Shown here one piece after another: positions 1-11,500 of a stretch of DNA of 64,000 nt. Origin of the DNA: Bugulina stolonifera (Eukaryota; Bryozoa; Gymnolaemata; Cheilostomatida; Bugulidae); the NCBI GenBank assembly GCA_935421135.1, contig OW285192.1, positions 15,725,001-15,789,000 of the forward strand, in the 5' to 3' direction. Every line of letters starts with the position of its first letter. The first letter of the stretch is position 1. The position numbers and the translations under genes are program-made. The notes beneath the pieces were generated by a model, which saw only the letters and a list, made by a program, of their open reading frames with translations, ran no database searches and was not told the origin of the DNA.

Positions 1-219
1 CTGTCAACTTTGTTGTATTTATCAGCTCCTTAGCCCTGGTGCCTACCTAAGACCCTCTCCCTAAAATCAATTAAATAATGTGCACCATAAAACTGGTGCC
101 ATAAGTCTATACATTTAATTAGTTCATCAAATTATTAGATGCCCCACCTACAGTATATACTTGTATATACTGTATATATGAGTGTAGCAACATTTTTTAA
201 TCTTGCCTTTCTATTGTAG

Positions 220-3200
220 ATTTGTTATGTACGCTGGGAATACTTTCTTCCTTCCATTGTGTATACTAATGAGACTGTTATCTGGATGTGGCTCAGCAAT
301 AATTATTGTAGCAGGACTAAGTTTGCTACTGAAAACTACACCTTACAGTACAGGCACTGTCACAGTATGTGTGAAGTATCATAAGATGTACCCACTTTAT
401 TTCTCTGTATGTACTAAAATGTACTACTAGAATGTATATGTACATACATACATACATGCATACATGTAAATGTACATGTATGTGTGTATACATGTGCTGT
501 ACATAAAAGTTTGATTGGTAAAAATTTTATTACATGTAAGAGTAAGTCAGTACAAAATCTGTTATACAATATTACAGAGCTTGGTAGATATAGCAGATGG
601 TTGTGGATACGCAGCAGGCCCTGCAATAGGTGCAGCTCTATTCCAAGTAAGTTTCATACATACTATATCTAACAGGGTAATGGAGGGGCCAGACTCGAAT
701 GATTTTTGAACGAAGCACTAATGCTACATTCACATTGCTGTTTATACCAACTACTAGCGGTGAGCGGCCAACGCTAACCAAGATGTGGTTAACTTTACTA
801 TACTATAATAGCTGGCACGTGTTAGTTAGCGGCGGGGTTTAAAGTTCAGCATGTTAAACTCGTTGACCCCTACCGCTCACTGGAGCATGTCACTATACAA
901 TGTAGTTGTGGTTAGCGTTGGCCGCTCGCCGCTAGTAGTTGGTATAAACGGCAATGGTAATGTACCATAAGAATTGATTCCAATCAAATGCTAAGCTTAG
1001 TATCCTGCAAACACATGATTTCATTGTCTCAAGAAATTCATGATGTTGAAATACCAACACCTTAGAATTATCTATGACCAGTATATTAATTTAGTATTTT
1101 ACTGACAGTATAAGCCACATACATGTCATCTAAATTTGATGTGGGAGATTCACTTGTAAAAACACTTGCATTTTGTGGGTGCACTCTGTGAACATGATTG
1201 CACCCTCATTTTCAACTAGTTTGTAAGTTTAGGTGCATACAGCATACTTGTGTGCAAAATGCATTATATGCATGTACATGTTGTATTTTATATTTTGTAG
1301 TTAGGTGGTGCGCAGTGTGCCTTGTGGCTTCTGGGAGGTTTGATGATGGTTAATGTGGTTCCTCAGATTATTATATCCTTAAGAACAACCACAAGTGAGT
1401 AAATATGCCCACCAGTTTATGCTATAGGCGCCGTGGATTTTCATTCAGTTTTTATATTGGTAAGTTGCATTTATACCAATATCTCTTCATGCAGCGTGCC
1501 TATTGCTGACAACAGTGGGTGTTGCATACGCATGCATGGATATTGTGCCTCTTTCAATTTTTATACTACTGCCTTGTGTCATCCTTGCCATTTAGATTTT
1601 GCCGCAACTACCAGTGCCATCCAGTGATGATGTGTTGTAGTTTTAATCGATGTTTAGTACTTACACTTATATCACATTACAAATAGTTAGTATTAAATTA
1701 CTGTGATTTATTAAATGAAATCATAATATTGGTCATAAATAGTAGTATGAGACGCATTTTTTATTTATAATTCCTTATATTTCGATACTTATCCGAGCAT
1801 TATTGAAAAATGTTGGTGTGGGATAATATAGTTTATCCTCTGATGATGATACACGGACAAGTATCGAAGTATTAGGTAATAAATCAAAAATAAAAAATGC
1901 TTCTCGTACTACTATTGTGATGGTACAGGACATTTGTATACGACCCCAACTCCCGGACGAAGCTCCACCGCACCCTAAGTGCCTAGTAGTTGTTACAGCG
2001 CTACTCACCTGACACTAACATTCTCACAATTAGTGCTCGTATACTTACCCTTAACTGCATTGCATGTTCAAAGTACTTAATTACCGTCTATATATATATG
2101 TCTCCATGTGTTTATGCTCATTCCTTATTCATGTATCTTACTATATGTTGTTATACATAGTCACATGAATGTTTCTAAGTCTTTTTATGCCTTTTATACC
2201 CATGTACAGAGGCCCGACCTCTCAGAATCCATTGATATTCATTTTGTACATGAATTGGACCATTATAAGCAACTTTTGTAGAACCCGACCTATTTTGGGT
2301 CGGCCGTCGGGCTTCCGGCGGCCATCTTGTTGCGCAACTTCCGGACGACCACACGTCGTCTTTTCCCGACGTCATGTCGGCCGGAAGTCCTTATACTATA
2401 TAAAGGGCATTGTTTTACTGTTCATTGTCTCAGTCTTCACTTGGCTTTCAATAAAGACACATCTATACTTGATACAGAGACTTTCTCTTCCTTTTGCCAG
2501 GTCATTCGCCTTGCGAACTGCCTACTAGGTCGGATCACTCTCTTTCATTGTATAGTCTGAAGGTCGGACTTGAGATCAGATGGGTCGTCTTTGGTAGTAC
2601 TTGGGCTACTGAGACCGCTCGATCTTTCATGTAATGCGAAGTCCTATTACCACTCATAGGCACTTCATTTCTGGGTCGATAGTCGTCCAAGGACGACCGC
2701 ACCAAATCACAGAAACCATTACACTATTTATAGTTAAAATATTACCCCACACCAACATTTTTCAATAATATTGGCCGTTATACTTAAAAAAACAGGATGT
2801 AACAACTTCTAAGATTTGGCATAAAATTCTACTCGATACAATTTTCGTTCCAAGCATTTGAAATACCGGGAAAACTGAACAGTAGCAAACAACTCCAGTT
2901 TTATTCTGTATTTTTGAAAATGCACCAAAACCGAAGTCAAGTGCAAATCACAACCGCTCAGCATTAGGCTATTGTCACAATACATGTACTGTATATATAC
3001 AGTGTAGTCTATAACTTGTATTTTCATCAATAGTGTCGGATCATGTGGATGATGAGGTGAAGGACAAGAGAAGTAGCCTACTAATGCTAAAGATTCCTGG
3101 GATACTTCTCATATATTTCCAAGCTTTCATATACAGAACAATATACTTTGCAAGGCTAGTTGGAATCAGCAAATTTATAATTTATACAGTAAGTTTATGG

Positions 3201-6200
3201 CTTAGAATCCATAGTACTAACTTTATACACCAAATGGGAGTGATGTAAATATAGTGCAAGGAAGTTGGAGTATCAAAATCATAATTATGACTGATGACAA
3301 AAAAAACATGGTATAGCTAATTTATTAATGACTTATTACTATTATTGTATATTTCTAGTTCTATTTCTGTGCAAATCACATTATTTTACAGCTGCATTAC
3401 CCACCATCTACACTCGGACCACTGTTCGTATGGTTTACTCTAGTATATGTCATAGCATCAGCTGTATCTTCAAAACTGCTAAACAAGGTAAGATAATTAA
3501 CAAAGTTTTCCTGCTTAGAATTAGGGTTTATACTACAGTATAGTACACATGGAGTATCTGTGTTGCTTACGGTCTAAAGAGAGGTAAGTGATTTAAAGCA
3601 GTTTATTTGTTATAGCCCCCCCCCCCCCCCCCACTATCATTAATAGTTGCATGTATATTAGTCAATGAATACTGCTGCCCAGTGTTTATGTGTGTCTATG
3701 TGTGTACATAATTATTGTAATTACTTTACATAAAAGTACAGTGCATCACAATTGATTTCTTCTTCACCTCATATTCACATTGTAAAGTGCAGTAAATTAT
3801 AAACATCTCCAAATGCAGGGACATATTTATAACACTATGGTAACAGCCTGGCTACTGAGCATTGTATATCTTTTCATTGGCCCTTCTCCAATGCTTGACT
3901 TCATATTTCATGGAAAAAAGTAAGTATTCCATTCTAGTTAGTGTTAATATTTCTTGTAGACATCTCTTGTTGTTCTGATTCCCATTTAGAATTTATTCTG
4001 CTGCATTAACATAAAGTCATTCATGTGTGAGTCAGCACCAGCAGAAAGATTTATTTTTCCCATCATATCTTCTATAGGCATCATAGTGCCACTGTAATAA
4101 CACAATTGAACAGATAGTAACGTCACTAAAAAGTGTTTAGGTGGTGCCTTAGTTAGAGATTAGTGTTGTGGTCTTAAATTGAATATGAAAGGATAGTATA
4201 CTATTCTAATCATGTTGGTATTTGGTCTTATGGAAATAGCTAGACATTTGAGAGGTAGAGCCAGACATCTTTTCCTCCACCATATCTAGGTTGCCACTTC
4301 TACTGATTTTTTGAGCAATATAAAACTATTTTTCTCCAATGTTATCTATTTTAGATATTTTGTGCTAACAATAACAACTTACTCATTAAGCCTGTGTTTT
4401 GGAGCAGCACTACTCATATCTTTCTATTCCAGTGCCATCAATCTTGCAATGTAAGTAAGCTTTTTATGACATACATCATATTATACTTATACACATTTGA
4501 CATAATACACGTACAGTACATATGTAGCAATTTTATGGTAACTGTTAAATGTTGAATGTTTTGTTAACAGAGTAAATGGGTACCCTAGAGATGACACTCA
4601 GACCTTTGGTATGACCACTGGACTAATAAATAGTGCTCTGAGTTTAGGAGGTGTGGCTGGTCCAATAGTAGGCGGAGCAATAACTGAAACTTTAGGTTAC
4701 ACATGGACCCTGACTGTTTTGGCCTTTACAGCTATAGCTATGGTAGGTACCTTATACCTTAGATGGGTACACTATAGTTTCTCCACTATTGGTGATCCAT
4801 GCTTCACAACTAGGTTAAAAATTGGAATATTTACCTTCAGCACTTGCAAATTTTAGTGTACAAATTTTGCTTGTACCGCAAATACATGTATGCTATTGTA
4901 GTGTTTTTGTGTACGGTTGTCACATGAGTGCCGATATTAGCACTGGTGTGGGAAGTGCTTGGTAGTGGTAGTGGGCTGCCAAGGTAACTTCCACACATTG
5001 CATAAAGAGTGAACAGTTAAGTTAAGCTCTTGTAATTATTGGAGAAGACGTAGGCCGATGCTTAGACTCATTAAAGAGTCAAAGGTCGACGTAGGTCCTA
5101 TAGTTTATGCTTTGAAAGAGTGTAGAAAGTATCTGTGTTGATCTAGGGACGTAGACCCGATGCTAGATTCATTGAAGAATCCAGGATCGGCTAAGGTCCG
5201 ATAGTTTATACTCACAAGGAGTGTAGAAAGTGTCTTAAACGACCAGGGCTGGAGCTGCCTGCCTGCAAGAGTAAGACTCTGTAGGTTGAGTTAGGAGATG
5301 TTGCTTTATTAGAGCACAATCAACAACTGATTTGAGATAGCAAATGTGCTGGCTTTTATACATAATAAGCTTCCGGTAAAAAGGCCGATATGGTATCGTA
5401 CCGGAAATTACATAACGACACGGCGGAAAAACACCCGAGGTTCGACCATTCAAAGGGTCGGCCTTGCACAAAAAGTGCTTATAACAAGATGAAAAAGATA
5501 GTATGTAATTATGAACATGATCTGTGACATCGGCCATGGATGTATACAGGTAAAAAGACTTGAACAATAATCAGGTAAGGAAGGTAATTGCGCAACAGTG
5601 TAGTATAATTAACTACAGATGAATACAAAGGACCTGATTAATACTGTAATGGTTTTTGGGTTTTGGTGCGGTCGTCCTGAGACGACTCCCGAGTCCAAAA
5701 TGAAGTGCCTATGAGTGGTGCTAGGCCTTCTCTTTACATAAAAGATTGATTGGTATCAGTAGTCAAAGAACTACCAAAGACGACCCATATAATCCCGAGT
5801 CAATGCTTGTTTGCTATACTGAGAAAGAGAGCGATCCGACCTAGTAGGCAGTTCGTGTTGCAAGGTCGAGGACCTTAACAACTAGAATGACCTATCTACG
5901 AAGTGAAAGTCTCTATATATAAGTATAGAAGTGTCTTTATTGAGATCCAAGCATGAACTGAGACAACAAACATAAAAACAATGCCCTTTATATAGTAATA
6001 GAACTTCCGGAGGAAGTTCCGGTAAAAAGGACCAACGTAGTGTCGGGAAAAGACGACGTAGGGTCGTCTGGAAATTGCGCAACAACATGGCGGCCGGAAG
6101 CCCGATGGCCGACCCAAAATAGGTCGGATCTGACAAAAGATGCTTAAAATCATCTAGATCATATGCAAAATCAATATCAAGTATTTCTGAGAGGTCGGAC

Positions 6201-7445
6201 CTCTTTACATAGGTATAAAATCAGTATAATGACTCAGTAATGCTATATACAGGTATGTAATTGATATGTAATTATCATTGTATGGTTAGCCATGCAATAC
6301 AATGTAGGTATACGAGTATCAAAACAGCTAAGTGCAAGAGAATAAGTGTTAGATGCATGAGTAGTGCTGTGGCAACTACTAGGCACTTAGGGTGCTATAA
6401 GGTCCATCAGGGTGACTGGAGTCGTATGTACAAATGTCCTGAACCATTACAATACAATGCACATGAGTCAAGCAGTGGTTGACAAGAGTAATAGCAGTAT
6501 AATAAGTGTAGGTAGCATACTTGCCAAGGAGTAGAAGCAAAAAATTTAGACTATTTGCCTCAAAATTCCTGGACATACGTAGTTTGGAGGTACATTATTC
6601 GAAGGAAACTTATCACTGAAAAGTATCAAATTATCTATTTTGGTACTATTTAGTGGCTTGTAAGATATTTTCTTTAATGTAAATGACTTACTTTAAGTTG
6701 TATCTTGCATTTTATGAGGTTTGGTAACATTTTCACCATAGGCCTACATAAAAAATCAGGACAGCTGGAAAATTAGTAGGGACAGCCACCAAAACCAGGG
6801 GGGTGTCCCGACAACATTTGGACACTCGGCAAGTATGGTAGGTAGTAAGCATGTATAGTAATTCATGTATAATGTTAGAATAATCAGACTTGGTTAAGTG
6901 TGTAGCTATCCAGGGGAGACTATTACGGATGCTGGTACACTACGCTATTATGTCATAACTGTTTACTATGAATAGTCATACACTCACATTTGATGTACAT
7001 GCTCCTTCTAAACGAATGAGACCTGTATGTGTATCTGTGTCATAGAGTGCTGCTCATAGTCTAAGTATTGCCACCATATGCAATACTTGCGGATGGTGTT
7101 TGGCGTAGTGATATCTGTGATATCAAGATACAATGTACAATTGAATTACAGGCTCTGTTACTGCTATCATACTTAGCATATATGACGGTTACAAAACAAC
7201 CACTCAGTCCAGATAAACTAAAGGAAATTGAAGATGACACTAATATCTGTCTGAATACTTCTGACCAATCATATGAAGAGCAGGATGACCAATCATGTGA
7301 AGGGCGGAATGACCAATCATGTGAAGGGCAGGATGACCTCACGGACGATCATTTAGAAACAACTAAACTCATAACCAAAAAACTAGAAAAATATTTTACC
7401 AAATCGATAAAGAAAGGGACTAAATTAACCACAGTTAAGCCATGA
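220..7445 (+). CDS. SLC18B1-like major facilitator transporter, paralogue 1 (5' exons outside window)
   Basis: Twelve-helix MFS transporter related to the vesicular amine transporter family (SLC18B1-like). Exons seen: 220-364, 578-646, 1301-1394, 3034-3188, 3392-3487, 3819-3919, 4355-4450, 4571-4742, 7152-7445. All borders are GT-AG, phases agree, and each exon before the last equals its counterpart in the downstream paralogue in length (145, 69, 94, 155, 96, 101, 96, 172 nt). The glycine/proline motif C pattern occurs twice (GYAAGPAIGAALF and GGVAGPIVGGAI), as expected for the two MFS halves. The last exon holds helix 12 and an acidic cytosolic tail with repeated DDQSCEG-type units. The first two exons lie upstream of the window. 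Introns carry a MITE, two solo LTRs and another LTR-like insertion. Substrate is not deducible; polyamine or amine transport is only a family-based guess. Confidence 0.88.
733..956. mobile_element. MITE with long terminal inverted repeats in MFS-1 intron 4
   Basis: About 45 bp at the left end (starting with TTTATACCAACTACTAGCGG just inside) is repeated inverted at the right end, with few mismatches. The inner segment of roughly 130 bp has no coding potential. This is a short non-autonomous inverted-repeat DNA transposon. The exact ends and target duplication are not certain. Confidence 0.8.
1797..2770. mobile_element. Inverted-repeat element split by a solo LTR
   Basis: The sequence TTGAAAAATGTTGGTGTGGG at about 1803 recurs inverted at about 2745-2766 (CCCACACCAACATTTTTCAA), within arms of about 35 bp. 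Almost all of the space between is occupied by the solo LTR at 1916-2723. The simplest reading is an older MITE that later received an LTR retrotransposon, which then collapsed to one LTR. Outer limits are approximate. Confidence 0.6.
1916..2723 (+). mobile_element. Solo LTR, family A, copy 1
   Basis: An 808-bp unit beginning TGTGATGG and ending CCATTACA, flanked by the 4-bp target duplication CTAT (1912-1915 and 2724-2727). It has a TATA box (CTATATAAAG near 2396) and a polyadenylation signal (AATAAAG near 2450) in the spacing of an LTR promoter and R region, and no coding region. TG..CA ends plus a 4-bp duplication fit a Ty3/Gypsy-type or similar LTR element reduced by LTR-LTR recombination. 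It is nearly identical to the copy at 15563-16369. Confidence 0.85.
3616..3632. repeat. Poly-C run of 17 in MFS-1 intron 7
   Basis: An uninterrupted run of cytosines in otherwise AT-rich intron DNA. The length should be treated with care because homopolymers are error-prone. Confidence 0.9.
4947..5600 (-). mobile_element. LTR-like insertion, family B, with internal ~100-bp tandem duplication
   Basis: In MFS-1 intron 10. Read on the minus strand it has a TATA-like TATAAAAG (near 5355) followed by AATAAAG (near 5305), like the LTRs of family A but unrelated in sequence. Two tandem units of about 100 bp (about 5047-5145 and 5150-5248) share GACGTAG, GTCC(T/G)ATAGTTTAT and GAGTGTAGAAAGT. Candidate ends are TGTGGGAAG at 4947 and GCGCAACA near 5597, but I could not find a matching target duplication. 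The LTR call is inference from the promoter and poly(A) layout. Confidence 0.45.
5645..6451 (-). mobile_element. Solo LTR, family A, copy 2 (diverged)
   Basis: An 807-bp unit on the minus strand with the family A ends (TGTAATGG / CCATTACA) and a perfect 4-bp target duplication ATAC (5641-5644 and 6452-6455). The same promoter (TATATAAAGGGC) and AATAAAG signals are present. It differs from copies 1 and 3 at many positions, so it is an older or different subfamily insertion. It lies in MFS-1 intron 10. Confidence 0.85.
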
Positions 7446-8538
7446 GAAAACGATGGAAACTGTAGTACGCTTGTGTATAAGACACATGTAGTATTGAAAC
7501 AGAGGTAATAATGATCAGTTACACTGTCCACTCAGCTTCAAGTGGGTTATCTTATCCATGAAACTGGAGTCTACATATTGTCATAGCCCATGCATAAGTG
7601 TTGGTGTATTCTAAGTATTTTATTTTATTGTTAATGACTGTTTGTAAGGATGACAGGTTCGAGACTGCCATAATTATAATAACTAGCATAAAATATACAC
7701 ATACAGACAAGGATGCTTTTATTCTATTTTTGGTAATAATACATGTATTATACTTGTAATATACACGTATACATATTATATTATAATACACACGTAATAC
7801 ATGTAATACATGTATTACATGTATTACATGTAATACATGTAATACATGTAATACACGTATATTATGATACTGACATCAAATGCAGCTTTATTAAACAATA
7901 CCAATAACTGCAAAATCAGATACTATTGGACCAACTTGGAATTAATTTTATTATGTATATGAAATACACTCATTAGTGTAATTATAAATATATATTGTAA
8001 TACTGCAGTGTTCATGGTTTGCAGAGGAAAATACAAGTGAGAAATACATATCGGTCTTGAGCCTCTTGAGCCACTATCGTACACTATATTAGAATCATGC
8101 AGGAAAGTCATGTATAACGGAACTGCTTAATTGTCCATTGCAGTCAATATTGCTGTTTTGTTTTGTTATGTTTGTAAAGTGTATCGAAATTTGAAATTTG
8201 ATTTTGGAGTTATTCTCTGTTGACTACTGATTGTAGAACCATCCCTATTAGTAGTTGCCTACTCTTGATTCCTAGCTGACAATCAGTCTTTAATAGCCTC
8301 TATGTGACAGTAATTATAACAATTGCACTAAAATCATGATCTGCCTCAGTGACCAATGAGAAAATTCTCCAAGTGACACACAACATATGGGTTTTGACTC
8401 GAAGTCTGAGAGTTATTATGTACTTGTAGATGCACATGTAGATGTATACATGTATTATACTTGATATACATGTAGCTACCTGAGGAACGTTTTGTACGTC
8501 TTGCATATACATGCATTCACATGCTGATATAATACTGC
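7446..8538. other. Spacer between the two MFS paralogues
   Basis: No gene seen. The part at about 7660-8010 is homologous to about 18790-19030 downstream of the second MFS gene (shared stretches such as AGCATAAAATATACAC, AGACAAGGAT and AGCTTTATTAAACAATACCA). The tandem duplication therefore included 3' flanking DNA. An alternating ACATGTAATACATGTATT-type repeat occupies about 7780-7860. Confidence 0.7.
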
Positions 8539-11500
8539 ATGAAAATCATGGCAGCTGAAGAGGTACAAAGTAAAAGGGAAAGTACAAGTTCTTTGTTGTC
8601 AGAAAAGAAGGAAGAGGGTAAAGTTAGATGGAATCTGTGGTTTTCCATGATTGTCATGCTGTCAGCCATATTTCTTTCAGCCAGCACTGATACTCTTTTA
8701 TATGCATTCTTTCCATATGTTGGCAAACTCAGAGGACTGACTGATATTCAAACAGGATTAGTTTTCTCAGTTTATGAAGTCTCCAAGTTTATCTCTTCCT
8801 TAGTAACAGGATATTGTGTGAGTATTTAGCATTTCCACAATTAACTTAGTGATGACTTTACATTTACATTTTATTAAGATTAGGCTTGCATGTGAAATTG
8901 ATACTTTCAAAGCATGTATGTATGTAGGAAGCTGAAAGGTATAATCCGTTTGTGTAGTGCCAGGTTCTTATATGTTTCTTAGTACTACCCATTGCAAAAC
9001 ATTATAGTGTTGTAGCTTTATGTAGCCCTTGAGTGGTAAATGTAAAAGCTCGTACAATATTCATATTCAAGGATCCAGCAAGACAACAAGAAAGAATATG
9101 TTGTTATTCAATATCGTGTAGAGGTCAGAACATGCTGAGCCGACTATTCAATGTGCTTGTGATATTGATCTAGAGAATAACATTGAGTGTTTGCTGGTGT
9201 TATTCAGTTGTGCAAGCAGTAGGCTATCAGAGAACATAATAGTAGGTAGTGTTTCCTAGAATCAAAATAAATTTGTACTATTGTTCAGGCCACCTGGGTA
9301 CCCTGACCAGAATGTCTCCAGCTACAGTAACATGAGTTCTGGTAATTACACCGTAGTGAGCTATTGTACAATGTACAACTAAACTAACAATGAAATTAGA
9401 TTGTTTCCTTATAAGATAGCTAAGCTAAATAGGTAGGCTTCAGGGAAAAATTTGGGCTAAAAGATAACTGAAGCCACAATGCATAACCCTCCACCTGTTT
9501 GCAAAGGCAACTCAAAAGAGTAGACATTTAATATCAAAATATACATAAAATATGGTGCACAATCTGAATACAGCAACAGTTGACAAGTATGCGTACACAA
9601 AGGTAGGAGTAAGGGTAGATATGGACAATTTCTATGTACATAGTACACTACATGTAATGTGCTTGTATATATTATAATTATAAATAGGTAGTTGCCTGTG
9701 AGGTGACTAAGTAGGGCCCGGGTAGACAGACTACAGTAATATCCTGGTTGACTGTGTTGTAGATAAAAAGACTTCCCATGACAACCTGGTGCTTACTTGG
9801 TTCTATATTGACAATGGTGGCTTGTATCTCTTTAGGGTAAGTAGACAGCAGAATCTCATAAATGATGATTACTATTACAAACCTGATGGGCTCCTAGAAT
9901 TATAGCAGAAAATAACATTTACTTATGGCATTGTTGGGGATAAAATATGCAATACTGACTATAAGCTGCAAGTTTGGTTTTAATGCTTTCTTTCTGAACA
10001 AGATTTTAGGCTGTTAAATGTGTACTACATGTGGAACCTATACCACTTTTAAACTTGAAAAATAGTAAAGCAACCTACTTGTACTTGTAGAAAAGAATTA
10101 CATGTATTAAGTGTTAATTATAACATAGATTAGAACAGCTATGTAGTTACATGCTATGTATTGTGTACATACATGTGTTCATAATATGTACTAGTGTTAG
10201 AGCATAATATATACATGTATTTGTCAAGTGTAGTAGCACCTGTTAGCCTTGCCTTTCTATTGTAGATTTGTTATGTACACTGGGAATACTTTCTTCCTTC
10301 CATTGTGTATACTAATGAGACTGTTATCTGGATGTGGTTCAGCAATAATTATTGTAGCAGGACTAAGTTTGCTACTGAAAACTACACCTTACAGTACAGG
10401 CACTGTCGCAGTATGTGTGAAGCATCACATAAGATGTACCCGCTATAATATCTCTCTACTACGCCTAAACCCCAGCTATTCTAGTTGTGCAGGTGTATGT
10501 GAATTTATGATTCATAGACATTTGTCCCAAACACCACACTCATTATTGACTATTAGTTGATGTTAGTAAAATGAAGCATATACAATGTACTTGTAGCTTG
10601 CAGTACCTCTTTAGGCATCTAAAATTTTAATATTGTCACAGAGGGTATACACACTGTGGCCATATGGTTGTTTATCATACATTTTCTTAATCAACCTAGA
10701 ATGGACAATATGGGACTCACTGAAATGTGATATCGTATTATATAGTGCAGTGTGACATAGTATTCACAATTTTGCAAGCGTTTGTAAGAGTAAGTCAAGT
10801 ACATAATCTGTTATACGATATTTCAGAGTTTAGTAGATATAGCAGATGGTTGTGGATACGCAGCAGGTCCTGCAATAGGAGCAGCTCTATTCCAAGTAAG
10901 TTTCATACATTGGTTAGGAGATTCATCGCCACAACAAATCTCCTCATGATGTAAACACAAAATGGCCAGGATTAATTATCTGGAGTTTTGTGGTGAAGAT
11001 GCAAAGTATAATAAATCTTCAGCTATAAATCACCTGAATGGGTCCATGGTCATTTCAAGCGATCTGGAGATTTTGTAGCTTGACCACAAAATTGCACAGA
11101 GCTTAGTAGATATAGCAGATGGTTGTGGATACGCAGCAGGTCCTGTAATAGGTGCAGCTCTATTTTAAGTAAGTTGTGTACATACATGTACTGTGTCTAA
11201 CAAACACTCATGATATTGAAAAGCCAGCACCGTAGTATTATTTATGGCAGCATTGAGTTCAGTATTTACTATCCAGTATAAACCATATTATACATCTATC
11301 CCTCTATAATATAGGAGAATTACCTGTATTATAAGTACTCATATCTCTATCCAGGAAAAGTTAGCATTGTCCTCTCCTTGTGCAATACCTTAAATTGTTC
11401 TCTACAAAACAGCCTGCCTAAATACCGTGGGAAAAGGAACCATATTTACATGTACATGTATGTCTGCAGCTCATCTGACCAGAGGTGTCCTTAGTTGGTC

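Noticed and set aside
2169..2560. Open frames shared with 15726-16126 that look like a conserved protein
   Set aside because: They lie inside two copies of the same solo LTR. Conservation reflects recent transposition, and the frames overlap the LTR promoter and poly(A) signal.
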